From an uncultured Paracoccaceae bacterium (GTDB lineage Bacteria > Pseudomonadota > Alphaproteobacteria > Rhodobacterales > Rhodobacteraceae): 64,000 bases of DNA. The position numbers and the translations under genes are program-made. The notes under the pieces were generated by a model. That model did not search any database, was not told the origin of the DNA, and saw nothing but the letters and a program-made list of their open reading frames with translations. The stretch lies in the NCBI GenBank assembly GCA_947495295.1, contig CANLYJ010000004.1, forward strand, positions 62,001 through 126,000, in the 5' to 3' direction. Below, in pieces: positions 8,370-18,692 of the stretch. How positions within the stretch are numbered: the stretch's first letter is position 1; each line of letters starts with the position of its first letter.

Positions 8370-9872
8370 GTGAGTGACCTTTTTGAGGATGACCCAGGTG
8401 ATAACACGCCTGAATTCTCGGTCACGGAAATCTCTGGCGCTGTCAAAAAGGCGATTGAGGGCGATTTTGCTCATGTCCGTGTGCGTGGCGAGGTGGGGCG
8501 CGTGTCCCGCCCCCGGTCTGGCCATATTTACATGGACCTTAAGGATGACCGTGCCGTACTGGCCGGTGTCATTTGGAAGGGCCGCGCGCAGGGTTTGGCG
8601 CATCAGCCCGAAGAGGGGATGGAAGTTGTCGCCACGGGCAAGCTGACCACATTCCCCGGCCAATCCAAATATCAGATGGTGATCGAGGATATTGCGCCTG
8701 CGGGTGCTGGCGCCTTGATGGCGATGCTGGAAAAACGCAAGGCGCAACTGGCCGCCGAGGGGTTGTTTGCCCCCGAACGTAAGCGCCCGTTGCCTTATCT
8801 GCCCGAGGTGATTGGCGTTGTCACCTCGCCCTCGGGCGCGGTGATCCGTGATATTCTGCACCGTTTGCGGGATCGTTTCCCGCGCAAGGTGCTGGTTTGG
8901 CCGGTCGCTGTACAAGGCCAGAAATGCGCGCCGGAGGTGGCTGCCGCCATTGACGGGTTCAATCGGATGACCCCGGGTGGTGCGCTGCCCCGCCCTGATC
9001 TGCTGATCGTGGCCCGGGGTGGCGGATCGCTGGAGGATTTGTGGGGGTTTAACGAAGAGGTTGTGGCGCGTGCCGCAGCGGCATCGGAGATTCCGTTGAT
9101 TTCGGCGGTGGGTCATGAAACCGACACCACCCTGATCGATTTTGTATCTGACCAGCGTGCGCCGACGCCAACGGCTGCGGCAGAACTGGCGGTGCCGGTG
9201 CGGATGGAATTGCTGGCCTGGGTTGACAATCAGGCCGCCCGGCTGAGCCGCGCGCTGTCGACCGCGGTGGCGCAGCGCCAGCAGCGTGTCCGTGATCTGG
9301 GCCGTGCTTTGCCGCAGGTCGAGACGCTTGTCGAAGGGCCGCGCCAGCGATTGGATTACCTTGGTGAGCGTCTGCCTGCGGCCTTGCGCGGGGCTGCGGC
9401 CAAGAAACGTCTACAGATGTCAGAGGCGTCCCTGCGTCCCGGTATTCTGTCGCGTCGTCTGGCCGAAGATCGTCGTCGTCTGGATGGGTTGTCTGCCCGG
9501 CAGGAGCCTGCGTTAAAACGCAGGACACGGGATGCGTCTGTTGCACTGGACCGGGCGGCGCGGGGCTTGCGGGGTGAGGTGTTGCAGGACCGCGTGACCC
9601 GCCAGCGTGAACGTCTGGACAGTTTGTTGCGCCGGTTGTCGGATCGCGCGGCGCGGCAACAGGCGGAGCGCGCCGCCCGATTGGAGGCATTGGACCGTTT
9701 GCGCGAAACGCTGGGCTATGTCGAGACGCTCAAGCGCGGTTATGCGGTGGTGCGTGGCGATGGGGCCGTGGTTACTGGCAAGGCGGCGGCAGAAAAAGCG
9801 AAGCTGCTGGAGATTGAGTTTGCCGATGGCCGTGTGGATGTCAGCAAGGACCCGCAAGGCAGTTTGTTCTGA
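8370..9872 (+). CDS. xseA: Exodeoxyribonuclease VII large subunit
   Basis: XseA with XseB forms exonuclease VII, which degrades single-stranded DNA in both directions during repair. The 500-residue protein has the N-terminal OB-fold (VRVRGEVGRVSRPRSGHIY), the catalytic core (VTSPSGAVIRDI, RGGGSLEDLWGFNEE, SAVGHETDTTLIDFVSD) and a long Arg-rich coiled-coil-like C-terminal half that builds the filament with XseB. The start is GTG at 8370 with GGAGA seven bases before it. No xseB lies nearby. It ends back to back with the kinase-like gene, with no intergenic base. Confidence 0.96.
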   Translation: MSDLFEDDPGDNTPEFSVTEISGAVKKAIEGDFAHVRVRGEVGRVSRPRSGHIYMDLKDDRAVLAGVIWKGRAQGLAHQPEEGMEVVATGKLTTFPGQSKYQMVIEDIAPAGAGALMAMLEKRKAQLAAEGLFAPERKRPLPYLPEVIGVVTSPSGAVIRDILHRLRDRFPRKVLVWPVAVQGQKCAPEVAAAIDGFNRMTPGGALPRPDLLIVARGGGSLEDLWGFNEEVVARAAAASEIPLISAVGHETDTTLIDFVSDQRAPTPTAAAELAVPVRMELLAWVDNQAARLSRALSTAVAQRQQRVRDLGRALPQVETLVEGPRQRLDYLGERLPAALRGAAAKKRLQMSEASLRPGILSRRLAEDRRRLDGLSARQEPALKRRTRDASVALDRAARGLRGEVLQDRVTRQRERLDSLLRRLSDRAARQQAERAARLEALDRLRETLGYVETLKRGYAVVRGDGAVVTGKAAAEKAKLLEIEFADGRVDVSKDPQGSLF

Positions 9873-10697
9873 TCAGGTCTCAGTCGCGATCAGTCCCAGA
9901 AGCATGCCGAGCAGATCGGTATGCGCGGCCTGATCAAAGTTGCCGGTCCAAGTGATTGACAGCGCAGAATGTGCGGCAGCCCAGGATAACAGCCGTTGCG
10001 GCGGCACGTTCCAATGTTGTCCCCAAATATGCGCCAGCCGCTGTGCCCTGACCGGATCATGCACCAGATCATCCGCACCAAGCGGATTTTGAAAGGCGTT
10101 GGCCAGCTCATAACAGCGGTCGCCAGTCACCCCCTTGGCGTCAAAGGCCAGATATCCGCGCGCGCTGCCCATGATGTTGTCATGATGCAGGTCCCCGTGC
10201 AGTGCCCGGATCTGTGATTGGCTATCAAGCAGTGGCGCCGCAATCTGCTGTGCCTTGGTGAGGTTGTGTTTGGTCCGCGCGGCCCATGCGGGATCGATTT
10301 TCAGGGTCATGAGTGGTTTGAAGTGATCCCGAAGTGTCGGCAATGTCAGCTTTGACAGCGTCGCATGGATTTGATCGGCGACGGCGATTAGTTCTGCCGC
10401 AGCAAGATCATCCTTCCCGTTGCGGCTGAATTCACCCAAGGACGGGCCGTCAAGCCATTCCAGCACGGCGATGCTGTTATCAAAGTGATAGATCCTTGCC
10501 GCCCCTTCACCATCAAGCGCCCGCATCAGGGCAAATCCGGTTTCTTCGCCCTTTGGATCGCCATTTTTGTAGATTTTTAATGCCGCCGGATCGCCGTTTG
10601 CCTGCGCCACTTTCCAGATATGGGCGATGGCGGTTTCGGCGACATGTTCTGGCCCCGACAAATCATAGCGCAGCAGCACCGCTGCCGGGGGCATCAT
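9873..10697 (-). CDS. Aminoglycoside phosphotransferase-family kinase (streptomycin 6-kinase-like)
   Basis: A 274-residue protein with the APH/protein-kinase-like fold: an ATP-binding Lys in LKIYKNGD, the catalytic loop HGDLHHDN (His-Gly-Asp...Asn), then FDAKGVTGDRCYELAN with the metal-binding Asp. The layout resembles the aminoglycoside/hydroxyurea kinases (streptomycin 6-kinase type). Whether it confers resistance or phosphorylates a metabolite cannot be said; chromosomal members are often metabolic. The start ATG at 10697 overlaps the upstream stop by 4 bp (ATGA), making it the last gene of an alkB-led operon. Confidence 0.85.
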   Translation of the reverse strand: MMPPAAVLLRYDLSGPEHVAETAIAHIWKVAQANGDPAALKIYKNGDPKGEETGFALMRALDGEGAARIYHFDNSIAVLEWLDGPSLGEFSRNGKDDLAAAELIAVADQIHATLSKLTLPTLRDHFKPLMTLKIDPAWAARTKHNLTKAQQIAAPLLDSQSQIRALHGDLHHDNIMGSARGYLAFDAKGVTGDRCYELANAFQNPLGADDLVHDPVRAQRLAHIWGQHWNVPPQRLLSWAAAHSALSITWTGNFDQAAHTDLLGMLLGLIATET

Positions 10698-11086
10698 GAC
10701 GACAGGTCGTTGCAGATTAGTGGGTCGTCGCGGTTGGGGTATTCCCAAATCTCTGTCCCGTCCGGTCGATTGACGAAGACACTGCGCATGCCACCCGGTT
10801 CATCATAGACCGCCCAGCATTTGGGTTCGGGGTCGTAATCATAGCGAAAGCAGATATTGCCTTTGCTTTCATACCAGACCCCGTATTGGCAGACCCCGTC
10901 GAAGCGCGACCACATGACCCGTCTGCCGGGCAGGTAGCGTTCGATCCCGTATTCGGGGTTCACGGCAGAGTAGTAAGAGATCGTGCGCCCCGTCACATGA
11001 GCATCAAATTCGGCGGCGTTCATTGTGTCTTGCGCGGCGGCGGGCCCGGCGGCGGCCAGGCAGAGCCAGATTATCAATTTATGCAT
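10694..11086 (-). CDS. Secreted hypothetical protein
   Basis: A 130-residue protein with a clear signal peptide (MHKLIIWLCLAAAGPAAAQD, cleavage probably after AAA or AAAQ). The mature part is acidic and aromatic, with four Cys (near 89, 101, 112 and 127 by my reading) that could form disulfides, and the segment YYSAVNPEYGIERYLPG. I do not recognise a named family with certainty. It starts 8 bp inside the end of alkB and its stop overlaps the kinase start, so the three genes are translationally coupled. Confidence 0.8.
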   Translation of the reverse strand: MHKLIIWLCLAAAGPAAAQDTMNAAEFDAHVTGRTISYYSAVNPEYGIERYLPGRRVMWSRFDGVCQYGVWYESKGNICFRYDYDPEPKCWAVYDEPGGMRSVFVNRPDGTEIWEYPNRDDPLICNDLSS

Positions 11087-12110
11087 TGCGCCATCTGTCC
11101 GTGCGCGGGTCCATGATCCGCCGCCAGAGCGGTGGGATCAGGGCGATGCTGGCCATCAGCGGCAGAGGTTTGGGGAGCATGGGTGCATCCTGTGGTAATG
11201 TCAGCGCGGGGTAGGGGCGTGCGGGGTGTGCGTGATGATCGGAGTGCCGCGTCGCGTTCAGCATCAGCGCGCTGGAATAGTAATGCGGGCTGTTCCAGCT
11301 GTGCTTTGCGCTGACCGGTTCGGGGCGCCCGTCTTTGGTTGCCCGTTCCAGCCCGTAATGTTGCACATAGTCCGACATCAAAAGCTGGGTCTGGGCGTGG
11401 CCCGCCAACAGGATATAAAGCAGTGCAGCCTTTGCCCCACCGGCCCAGAATGCCAGTGCGATCAGCAGGGCGGCCCCGCCGATATAGATGACGTATGGAT
11501 TACGCCAAGCCGGGCGATTGATGCGGGTCAGGCGTGCGGCTTCTGCCTTGTAGCCTTGTTTGAAAGATCCCGCCCAGGCGCGTATGGCGTAGCGATAGAA
11601 GCTTTCGCCCCTGCGTGACGTGTTTGGATCCGCAGGTGTCGCCACATGCCGGTGATGCACCAGCACATGGGCTGATGTGTGATGCCCAAACAGCATGGTG
11701 ATATAGACCCACATCCCCAGCCGGTGCAGGCCGCGTGTGCTGCGGTGGATCAATTCATGCGCGTTGGCATTGCTGACCTGTCCAAAGAATAGTCCGGCTG
11801 CAAAGAACAGCCCTGCCTTTTCCAGTGGCGCCAGCGCATCGCCTGCCAGTGCCAGCACCACCAGCGGCATCAGCGCCAGATGTGCGCAGGCCAGCGTGAT
11901 CGACAGCCCATCGCCGCTGGGAAATTCACTGGCCGGGCTGATCGTGTCGATCATCCTGTCCAGGGCCGTGGTAAATGCTGTCAGATAAAGCACGGCGCAC
12001 AGCACCCAGACCCCGCCCAGCAAGGCCGCAAGAACCAGCAATCCCACCGGGATGAGGGTCGCAATCGCAAAAAGGCGCATCTGTTTGGTCATGTTTCGGA
12101 TAATTAACAT
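11079..12110 (-). CDS. alkB: Membrane-bound alkane 1-monooxygenase (AlkB-like)
   Basis: AlkB is a di-iron inner-membrane hydroxylase for the terminal carbon of alkanes; related enzymes act on xylene or fatty acids. This 343-residue protein shows all histidine boxes: HELIH (118-122), HHxxxH and VHHRHVATPADP (143-158), and HSDHHAHP near the C-terminus, plus the AlkB-type YVQHYGL. Several membrane helices lie before the first box. A frame extension 132 codons upstream is rejected because it reads unlike protein; MLIIRN at 12110 is used. No rubredoxin, rubredoxin reductase or alkane regulator lies nearby, so electron supply must come from elsewhere. Substrate is inferred only from the family. Confidence 0.87.
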   Translation of the reverse strand: MLIIRNMTKQMRLFAIATLIPVGLLVLAALLGGVWVLCAVLYLTAFTTALDRMIDTISPASEFPSGDGLSITLACAHLALMPLVVLALAGDALAPLEKAGLFFAAGLFFGQVSNANAHELIHRSTRGLHRLGMWVYITMLFGHHTSAHVLVHHRHVATPADPNTSRRGESFYRYAIRAWAGSFKQGYKAEAARLTRINRPAWRNPYVIYIGGAALLIALAFWAGGAKAALLYILLAGHAQTQLLMSDYVQHYGLERATKDGRPEPVSAKHSWNSPHYYSSALMLNATRHSDHHAHPARPYPALTLPQDAPMLPKPLPLMASIALIPPLWRRIMDPRTDRWRNA

Positions 12111-12236
12111 GGGTTTCCGTCTGTGACAGTGGAAAGTGTTTGGGCGCGTATATTGGTCGCTGGGGTGTCGCATTTGCATGGTTTGGCACGAGGCGGGACG
12201 ATATGGTGGCCGCAATACTGATATGGGAATGGCGCA

Positions 12237-13922
12237 ATGGCACTTGATAACCGCGAAGGCGTTTGGAAATCCGGTAAGGGCAAGGGACGGCATACCACAA
12301 AGGGCCGCCAGCTGGATGATGCCGCCTGGGATGAGGTCAAGGCGCTTTTGGGTGATCATCCGCGTCGCCGTGATTTGCTGATCGAATTTCTGCACCTGAT
12401 CCAGGATGCCTATGGGTGTTTGTCTGCCGCCCATCTGCGTGCCTTGGCAGAGGAAATGCGCATGTCGCAGGCTGAGGTTTACGAGGTCGCCAGCTTTTAC
12501 GCGCATTTTGATGTGATCAAGGAAGGTGAGACGCCCCCGCCTGCGCTGACCATCCGTGTCTGCGATTCGCTGTCATGCGAATTGGCCGGGGCGCAGGCGC
12601 TCAAATCGGCGCTGGAGGATGGTTTGGATGCATCGCAGGTCCGCGTGTTGCGCGCGCCCTGCATGGGTCGTTGTGATACAGCACCGGTTCTGGAATTGGG
12701 CCATAACCATATTGATCATGCCACGGTTGAGAAGGTCGCGGCAGCGATTGCCGCTGATGACACCCATGCCCATCTGCCGGATTATGAAACCTATGACGCT
12801 TATGTTGCCGAGGGTGGCTACGCCACGCTGACCGCGTTGCGCGACACTGGTGATTGGGAGGCGGTGCAGGACAAGGTCCTGTCATCGGGCCTGCGTGGCT
12901 TGGGCGGTGCCGGTTTTCCATCGGGCAAGAAGTGGGGTTTTGTGCGCGCCAATCCCGGCCCGCGTTATCTGGCCGTCAATGGTGATGAGGGCGAGCCGGG
13001 TACGTTCAAGGACCGCTATTATCTGGAACGCACACCGCATTTGTTTTTGGAAGGTATGCTGATCGCTGCTTGGGCGGTCGAGGCCGAGACCTGTTTTATC
13101 TATATGCGCGACGAATATCCCGCCGTGCTTGAGATTTTACGACTTGAGATCAAGGCGTTGGAAGCGGCTGGCGTTGTGGCCGAAGGGTACATCGATCTAC
13201 GGCGCGGCGCCGGGGCTTATATCTGTGGCGAAGAAAGCGCGATGATCGAAAGCATCGAGGGCAAGCGCGGCATTCCGCGTCACCGCCCGCCATTTGTGGC
13301 GCAGGTGGGTATCTTTGATCGGCCCACGCTGGTGCATAATGTTGAAACCCTGCTGTGGGTTGCACGGGTTTGCCGCGAAGGGCCGGAGGTGCTGAGCGGT
13401 ACTGAAAAGAACGGGCGCACCGGTCTGCGGTCTTATTCCGTGTCCGGGCGTGTGGCGGCACCGGGTGTTTATCTGCTGCCTGCGGGGTCCACGATCATGG
13501 ATATCATTGCGGCGGCAGGCGGTATGGCGGACGGTCATGTGTTCCGCGCCTATCAGCCCGGTGGCCCATCTTCGGGGTTGCTGCCTGCGTCAATCAATGA
13601 TGTGCCGTTGGATTTTGACACGCTGCAACCGCTGGGTACGTTTATCGGATCGGCGGCGGTTGTTGTGTTGTCGGATCAGGATCGGGCGCGCGATGCGGCC
13701 TTGAACATGCTGCGGTTCTTTGAGGATGAAAGCTGCGGGCAATGCACGCCTTGCCGGGCGGGCTGTGAAAAAGCGGTCAAGCTGATGCAGGCGGATCGTT
13801 GGGATCAGGCGTTGCTAGAGGATCTTTGCACCACCATGGCGGATGCATCGATTTGCGGGTTGGGACAGGCGGCGCCGAACCCGATCAAGCTGGTCATGAA
13901 GCATTTTCCTGACGAAGTCTGA
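12237..13922 (+). CDS. NuoE-NuoF fusion, formate dehydrogenase beta (FdsG-FdsB)-like subunit
   Basis: A 561-residue fusion. Residues ~25-175 are a NuoE/FdsG-type [2Fe-2S] thioredoxin fold with Cys-x4-Cys (CDSLSC) and Cys-x3-Cys (CMGRC). Residues ~190-561 are NuoF/FdsB-like: the NADH-binding loop RGLGGAGFPSGKKWGF, the FMN-site stretch NGDEGEPGTFKDR, GAGAYICGEESAMIESIEGK, and the [4Fe-4S] ligands ESCGQCTPCRAGC. Such modules pass electrons between NAD(H) and formate dehydrogenase, hydrogenase or complex I. No catalytic alpha subunit (FdsA) follows; the next gene is YhhN-like. The partner must be encoded elsewhere or the module used differently. It is divergent from alkB. Confidence 0.88.
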   Translation: MALDNREGVWKSGKGKGRHTTKGRQLDDAAWDEVKALLGDHPRRRDLLIEFLHLIQDAYGCLSAAHLRALAEEMRMSQAEVYEVASFYAHFDVIKEGETPPPALTIRVCDSLSCELAGAQALKSALEDGLDASQVRVLRAPCMGRCDTAPVLELGHNHIDHATVEKVAAAIAADDTHAHLPDYETYDAYVAEGGYATLTALRDTGDWEAVQDKVLSSGLRGLGGAGFPSGKKWGFVRANPGPRYLAVNGDEGEPGTFKDRYYLERTPHLFLEGMLIAAWAVEAETCFIYMRDEYPAVLEILRLEIKALEAAGVVAEGYIDLRRGAGAYICGEESAMIESIEGKRGIPRHRPPFVAQVGIFDRPTLVHNVETLLWVARVCREGPEVLSGTEKNGRTGLRSYSVSGRVAAPGVYLLPAGSTIMDIIAAAGGMADGHVFRAYQPGGPSSGLLPASINDVPLDFDTLQPLGTFIGSAAVVVLSDQDRARDAALNMLRFFEDESCGQCTPCRAGCEKAVKLMQADRWDQALLEDLCTTMADASICGLGQAAPNPIKLVMKHFPDEV

Positions 13923-13933
13923 TTGCGGCCGCG

Positions 13934-14560
13934 ATGACGAATGGGCTTATTGGCGCCTCGCTGATCGCGGCAATCTGGTTTGCGGTCGCCTTTTGCTGGC
14001 GGTCGCCTAGCATTTTGAAATCAATCGTAAAAACGGCCTCTGTCGCTGGGCTGGCCTTGGCGGCATGGGTGTCGGGTGGCCCGGCAATGCTGGTTTTGGC
14101 GTTGGCCTTGGGGTCGCTTGGCGATTTCTTTTTGTCGCGAAACGGGCAGCCGGCGTTTCTGGCCGGGCTTTCGGCCTTTGCTGCGGCACATCTGGCTTAT
14201 TTGGCATTGCTGATGGCAGCAGGCGGCGGTGTCGTGTTTGGTGCAACCAGCCTGGTTTTGATCTGCTTTGGACTTTGCATGGGGGCGGTGCTGTTTGCCC
14301 ACGCTGGGGCGTTGCGCTGGCCTGTTTTGGGATATGTCGCAATCATCATGGTGATGGGACTTGTTGCCATTGGCTTGCCGCCGGGGCTTCGCATCGTGCA
14401 GATAGCGGCGCTGTCGTTCATCCTATCGGATGCGGTTCTGGGTCTGGAAGTTTTTGTATTGCCCGCTGATCACCCGCTGCGACGGATCACGCCTTTTGTG
14501 GTTTGGTGTTTCTATTGGGGCGCACAGTTTTCGTTTTTGATAGGTTTCATGCCCGGCTGA
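13934..14560 (+). CDS. YhhN family membrane protein (lysoplasmalogenase-like)
   Basis: A 208-residue protein made almost wholly of hydrophobic segments (about eight). It carries family-typical short motifs: GSLGDFFLS near residue 61, FAAAHLAYL near 78, and LSDAVLGLEVF near 156, with Asp residues that line the active site in the TMEM86/YhhN family. Vertebrate TMEM86B hydrolyses lysoplasmalogens; the bacterial substrate is uncertain. It starts 11 bases after the NuoEF fusion and probably shares its transcript. Confidence 0.82.
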   Translation: MTNGLIGASLIAAIWFAVAFCWRSPSILKSIVKTASVAGLALAAWVSGGPAMLVLALALGSLGDFFLSRNGQPAFLAGLSAFAAAHLAYLALLMAAGGGVVFGATSLVLICFGLCMGAVLFAHAGALRWPVLGYVAIIMVMGLVAIGLPPGLRIVQIAALSFILSDAVLGLEVFVLPADHPLRRITPFVVWCFYWGAQFSFLIGFMPG

Positions 14561-14630
14561 AGTGGCTGACCCTTTGCATCCGCGCGCCGCAACGATTAGG
14601 TGAAGAAGTGTAATTCTCTTCAGGGCGCCC

Positions 14631-15925
<1,295 letters not shown>

Positions 15926-15929
<4 letters not shown>

Positions 15930-16771
15930 TCCGTTTTCTTTGTCTGTTGGCCTTGCTGGCCAGCCCTGCAACGGCGCAACGCGCGTCTGAAACCGCGCGC
16001 TGCGAAGCGGGTTGGCGGCACCTGGTTGGCATCGTCATCGGGTATGAGGGTGGCGGCATGTTTGATTTCACCCTGCCGGATGAATGGGTGGCATTGCGCG
16101 AGCTGGACCAAAAGCCGGATGTAGATGGCTGGTGTCGGGTCATCAGCGGGGATGCTGATCTGCTTTCGGATGATACCCGGGTCGCGTGGCGCGCGATGCC
16201 AGCGGATTTTGCGGATGATCCCAAAAACTTGCCGACAGAGCTGGCATTTCGGTTCGATGCGATGATGACCCAAAATGGCCGGTCTGAATCTGTTCAGACG
16301 CTGTTGAAACTTTCGCATTCCCCCGGCGACGGGTTGCTGATTGTCGATGGGCTTGGCGTCTTTATTGACGATCAAGAGGCGTTAACGGCGAGTGCCGTTA
16401 TCGGTGGTGCGTATTTTGATGATCCACGGGCTGCGCAGATGAGCCTGTTGGGCTTGCATCTGGATCAGTTGGCATTGACGGCCACGTTGACGCCTGCGAA
16501 TGCCCACCTGCTGAAAGATATCGCGCGCGCGGACGTGGTCGATTTTGTCGAAGGCCTGAGCTTTGCCCAGATGGATCGCCGCAGCCGGTCCGAGGCGTTG
16601 GACTTCGCCCGCGCCTTGCCGCGCGCGGCGGGGGTGCTGGATGTGACATTTGCCTCTGATCGGGGCTTGGGGCTGATGCAAATCGGTGTCGCGACCAGTC
16701 GGGATAAAGAGGATATGCCCGGTTTTCTGCTGGATGGCGCGCAGATGGCCGTTGACTGGCAACCCAAGTGA
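15926..16771 (+). CDS. Secreted hypothetical protein
   Basis: A 281-residue protein with a signal peptide (MIRFLCLLALLASPATAQ), so probably periplasmic. The mature part has two early Cys (CEAGW near residue 28 and WCRV near 72) and alternates hydrophobic strands with acidic turns. I recognise no domain. Its ATG overlaps the ftsY stop and its stop overlaps the next start, so it sits in a coupled four-gene string (ftsY, this gene, EamA, ispZ). Confidence 0.82.
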
Positions 16772-17670
16772 GCGATTGGCTGGTGTCCATTGCGGGCACG
16801 CCAGAAGGTGCGCGACTGGCGACGTTGCTTGCGTTGATGTCGGCGATGGCGCATGCGGTTTTTGGGGCATTGCAAAAGGGACGGTATGATCCCTGGTTGG
16901 CACGGGGGGCGATTGATGGCTGGCTGGTGCTGATTTCGGCACCTATTGCGCTGCTCGTCGTGCCTTGGCCCAACATGGCCACCTTGTTGATCCTGATGGG
17001 CGCGATCATCATCCATTTCGTCTATAAACTGACAATGGCGCTGGCCTATGAACGGGCGGCTTATACAGTGGTCTATCCGGTGGTGCGCGGCACTGGGCCT
17101 TTGGTGACGGTTGTCGCGGCATCTGTAATCTTTGGCGAACACTTCACCTTGACCCAATGGTTGGGCGTGGCCTGTTTGTCGGGCGGTATTCTGCTGTTGG
17201 CGCTGCGCAACCTGTCGGAAGAGGTGATTGACCCGCGCGCTTTGAAGATCGGCTTGATCTGGGCCTTGGCAGGCGGATTCATGGTGGCGCTTTACACAAC
17301 TTATGATGCTTACGGCATTCGTCAGTCGCCTGATCCGTTCACGTTTCTGGCGTGGTTTTTCTTTCTTACATCGCTTGATTTTCCGGTGCTGGCAGCTTGG
17401 CGTTACCGGCACATGGCGAGCCCACCGGTTTTGGGGCCACTGATGTGGCGCGGGATCGCGGGTGCCCTGATTGCATGGGTTAGCTTTGGTGGCGTGATGA
17501 TGGCGACCCGTTTGGACAAGGTCGGCGAGGCTGCGGTGTTACGCGAGACGTCCACCGTGTTCGCGGCATTGATAGGCTGGTTCATTCTGGGCGAAAAAGT
17601 CGGCCCGCGCCGTCTGTTTTTGATGGCACTGGTTGCGCTGGGCGCTGTGATCGTGGAAACCGGGGGCTGA
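16768..17670 (+). CDS. EamA/DMT family transporter
   Basis: A 300-residue membrane protein with ten hydrophobic segments in two homologous halves, the drug/metabolite transporter layout. Typical features are the conserved region YPVVRGTGPLVTVVAA at the end of the first repeat and RETSTVFAALIGWFILGEK in the second. Substrate unknown. It begins with a GTG that overlaps the preceding stop (GTGA). Its place between ftsY and ispZ appears typical of related genomes, as far as I recall. Confidence 0.9.
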   Translation: MSDWLVSIAGTPEGARLATLLALMSAMAHAVFGALQKGRYDPWLARGAIDGWLVLISAPIALLVVPWPNMATLLILMGAIIIHFVYKLTMALAYERAAYTVVYPVVRGTGPLVTVVAASVIFGEHFTLTQWLGVACLSGGILLLALRNLSEEVIDPRALKIGLIWALAGGFMVALYTTYDAYGIRQSPDPFTFLAWFFFLTSLDFPVLAAWRYRHMASPPVLGPLMWRGIAGALIAWVSFGGVMMATRLDKVGEAAVLRETSTVFAALIGWFILGEKVGPRRLFLMALVALGAVIVETGG

Positions 17671-17681
17671 GGGAGATTTGC

Positions 17682-18293
17682 ATGAGCGCGAAACCGATTA
17701 AACCGGTACTGAAACAGGTTCTTGAACTGGGGCCGACGTTAGCTTTTTTCCTGATCTATCTACGGATCAAGGATGACACATTCACGATTGCCGGGACTGA
17801 TTACACTGGCTTTATCATTGCTGCCCTGATCTTTGTCCCGATCCTGCTGGTCGCGATGGGGATCTTGTGGATGCTGACCGGCAAGCTGAGCCGGATGCAG
17901 GTCTTTACCGCGTTCATGGTTATCTTTTTTGGTGGGTTGACCGCTTATTTCAATGATGAGCGGTTCTTTAAGATGAAGACCAGTATCGTGTATGGGTGTA
18001 TGGCGGGCATTCTTTTGATCGGCTTGCTGCGCGGGCGTAGCTATCTGCAATATGTGATGGAAGAATTCCTGCCCATGCGCGAAGAAGGCTGGATGATCTT
18101 TACCCGTCGGTTGACGATGATGTTTGCCGGGCTTGCGGTGGCGAATGAACTGATTTGGCGCACCCAAAGCACCGATCTTTGGGTGAAGCTGGAAACATTC
18201 GCCTTTCCCGCAGTTTTGTTCGTGTTCTTGTGGCTGCAGATTATCGGGCTTCAAAAATACCTGATCGAAGATCCCGAAGCCGAGCAAGAGTGA
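17682..18293 (+). CDS. ispZ: Inner membrane-spanning protein YciB (intracellular septation protein A)
   Basis: A 203-residue protein with five to six membrane helices and the YciB/IspZ signature: LELGPTLAFFLIYL at the start, LTAYFNDERFFKMKTSIVYG in the middle, and LRRG-like and WVKLETFAFP segments later. YciB proteins affect cell envelope synthesis and septation. A good ribosome binding site (GAGGGAG) precedes the ATG. It is the last gene of the ftsY string; a convergent PilZ gene follows after seven bases. Confidence 0.92.
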   Translation: MSAKPIKPVLKQVLELGPTLAFFLIYLRIKDDTFTIAGTDYTGFIIAALIFVPILLVAMGILWMLTGKLSRMQVFTAFMVIFFGGLTAYFNDERFFKMKTSIVYGCMAGILLIGLLRGRSYLQYVMEEFLPMREEGWMIFTRRLTMMFAGLAVANELIWRTQSTDLWVKLETFAFPAVLFVFLWLQIIGLQKYLIEDPEAEQE

Positions 18294-18300
18294 TCCTGCC

Positions 18301-18627
18301 CTATCGCATTTCGGCGTATCCGAACCCGACTGTACCATGCCGCCCACGTCGTCCATCGCGACGATAACGCAGCGTATCCACCTGATCATCTGAAATCTGC
18401 GGTCGGAATGTGAGCCCGGCCCGATCGCCTGACGCCCATTGCACCAGCGCATCGACACGGTGGCTGAGAATGTTCACCCGTACTTTGTCGCCGCGTTTGA
18501 CATCACGCAGCCCTTCCAACCGTGCCCCGGCATTATGCACGTCGATGACCTGACATTTCTGCGTGCCGGTCGGCGTCTGCAATTCGATAGGATATTGCGT
18601 GTTATAGCGATGTGGTCGGTATTGCAT
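18301..18627 (-). CDS. PilZ domain protein
   Basis: A 108-residue single-domain protein. An Arg-rich start (YRPHRYNTQYPIEL) stands in place of the RxxxR half-site of c-di-GMP-binding PilZ domains, and VHNAGARLEG stands for the (D/N)xSxxG half; the Ser is Ala here. Binding of c-di-GMP is therefore plausible but not certain. The Arg/Gly-rich tail is unusual. It is monocistronic, with a small hairpin (18638-18658) just upstream in its leader. Confidence 0.82.
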   Translation of the reverse strand: MQYRPHRYNTQYPIELQTPTGTQKCQVIDVHNAGARLEGLRDVKRGDKVRVNILSHRVDALVQWASGDRAGLTFRPQISDDQVDTLRYRRDGRRGRHGTVGFGYAEMR

Positions 18628-18692
18628 CTGACAAGCCTCACTCTTTCAATTTGAGTGATTCTTAGTCAGTTCCAGCTAATAATTGGTTACCG

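Noticed and set aside
8253-9116. 287-codon minus-strand ORF opposite xseA
   Set aside because: It is a shadow of the xseA frame in a GC-rich gene: composition rich in Arg, His and Gln, no family pattern, and xseA itself is certain.
12111-12506. 132-codon N-terminal extension of alkB
   Set aside because: The extra residues are rich in Cys, His, Arg and Pro and unlike AlkB; the region holds the divergent promoters and the start of the NuoEF fusion on the other strand.
18638-18658. Hairpin TCACTC/GAGTGA before the PilZ gene as a riboswitch
   Set aside because: The stem is only 6 bp, with no match to a known riboswitch such as a c-di-GMP aptamer.
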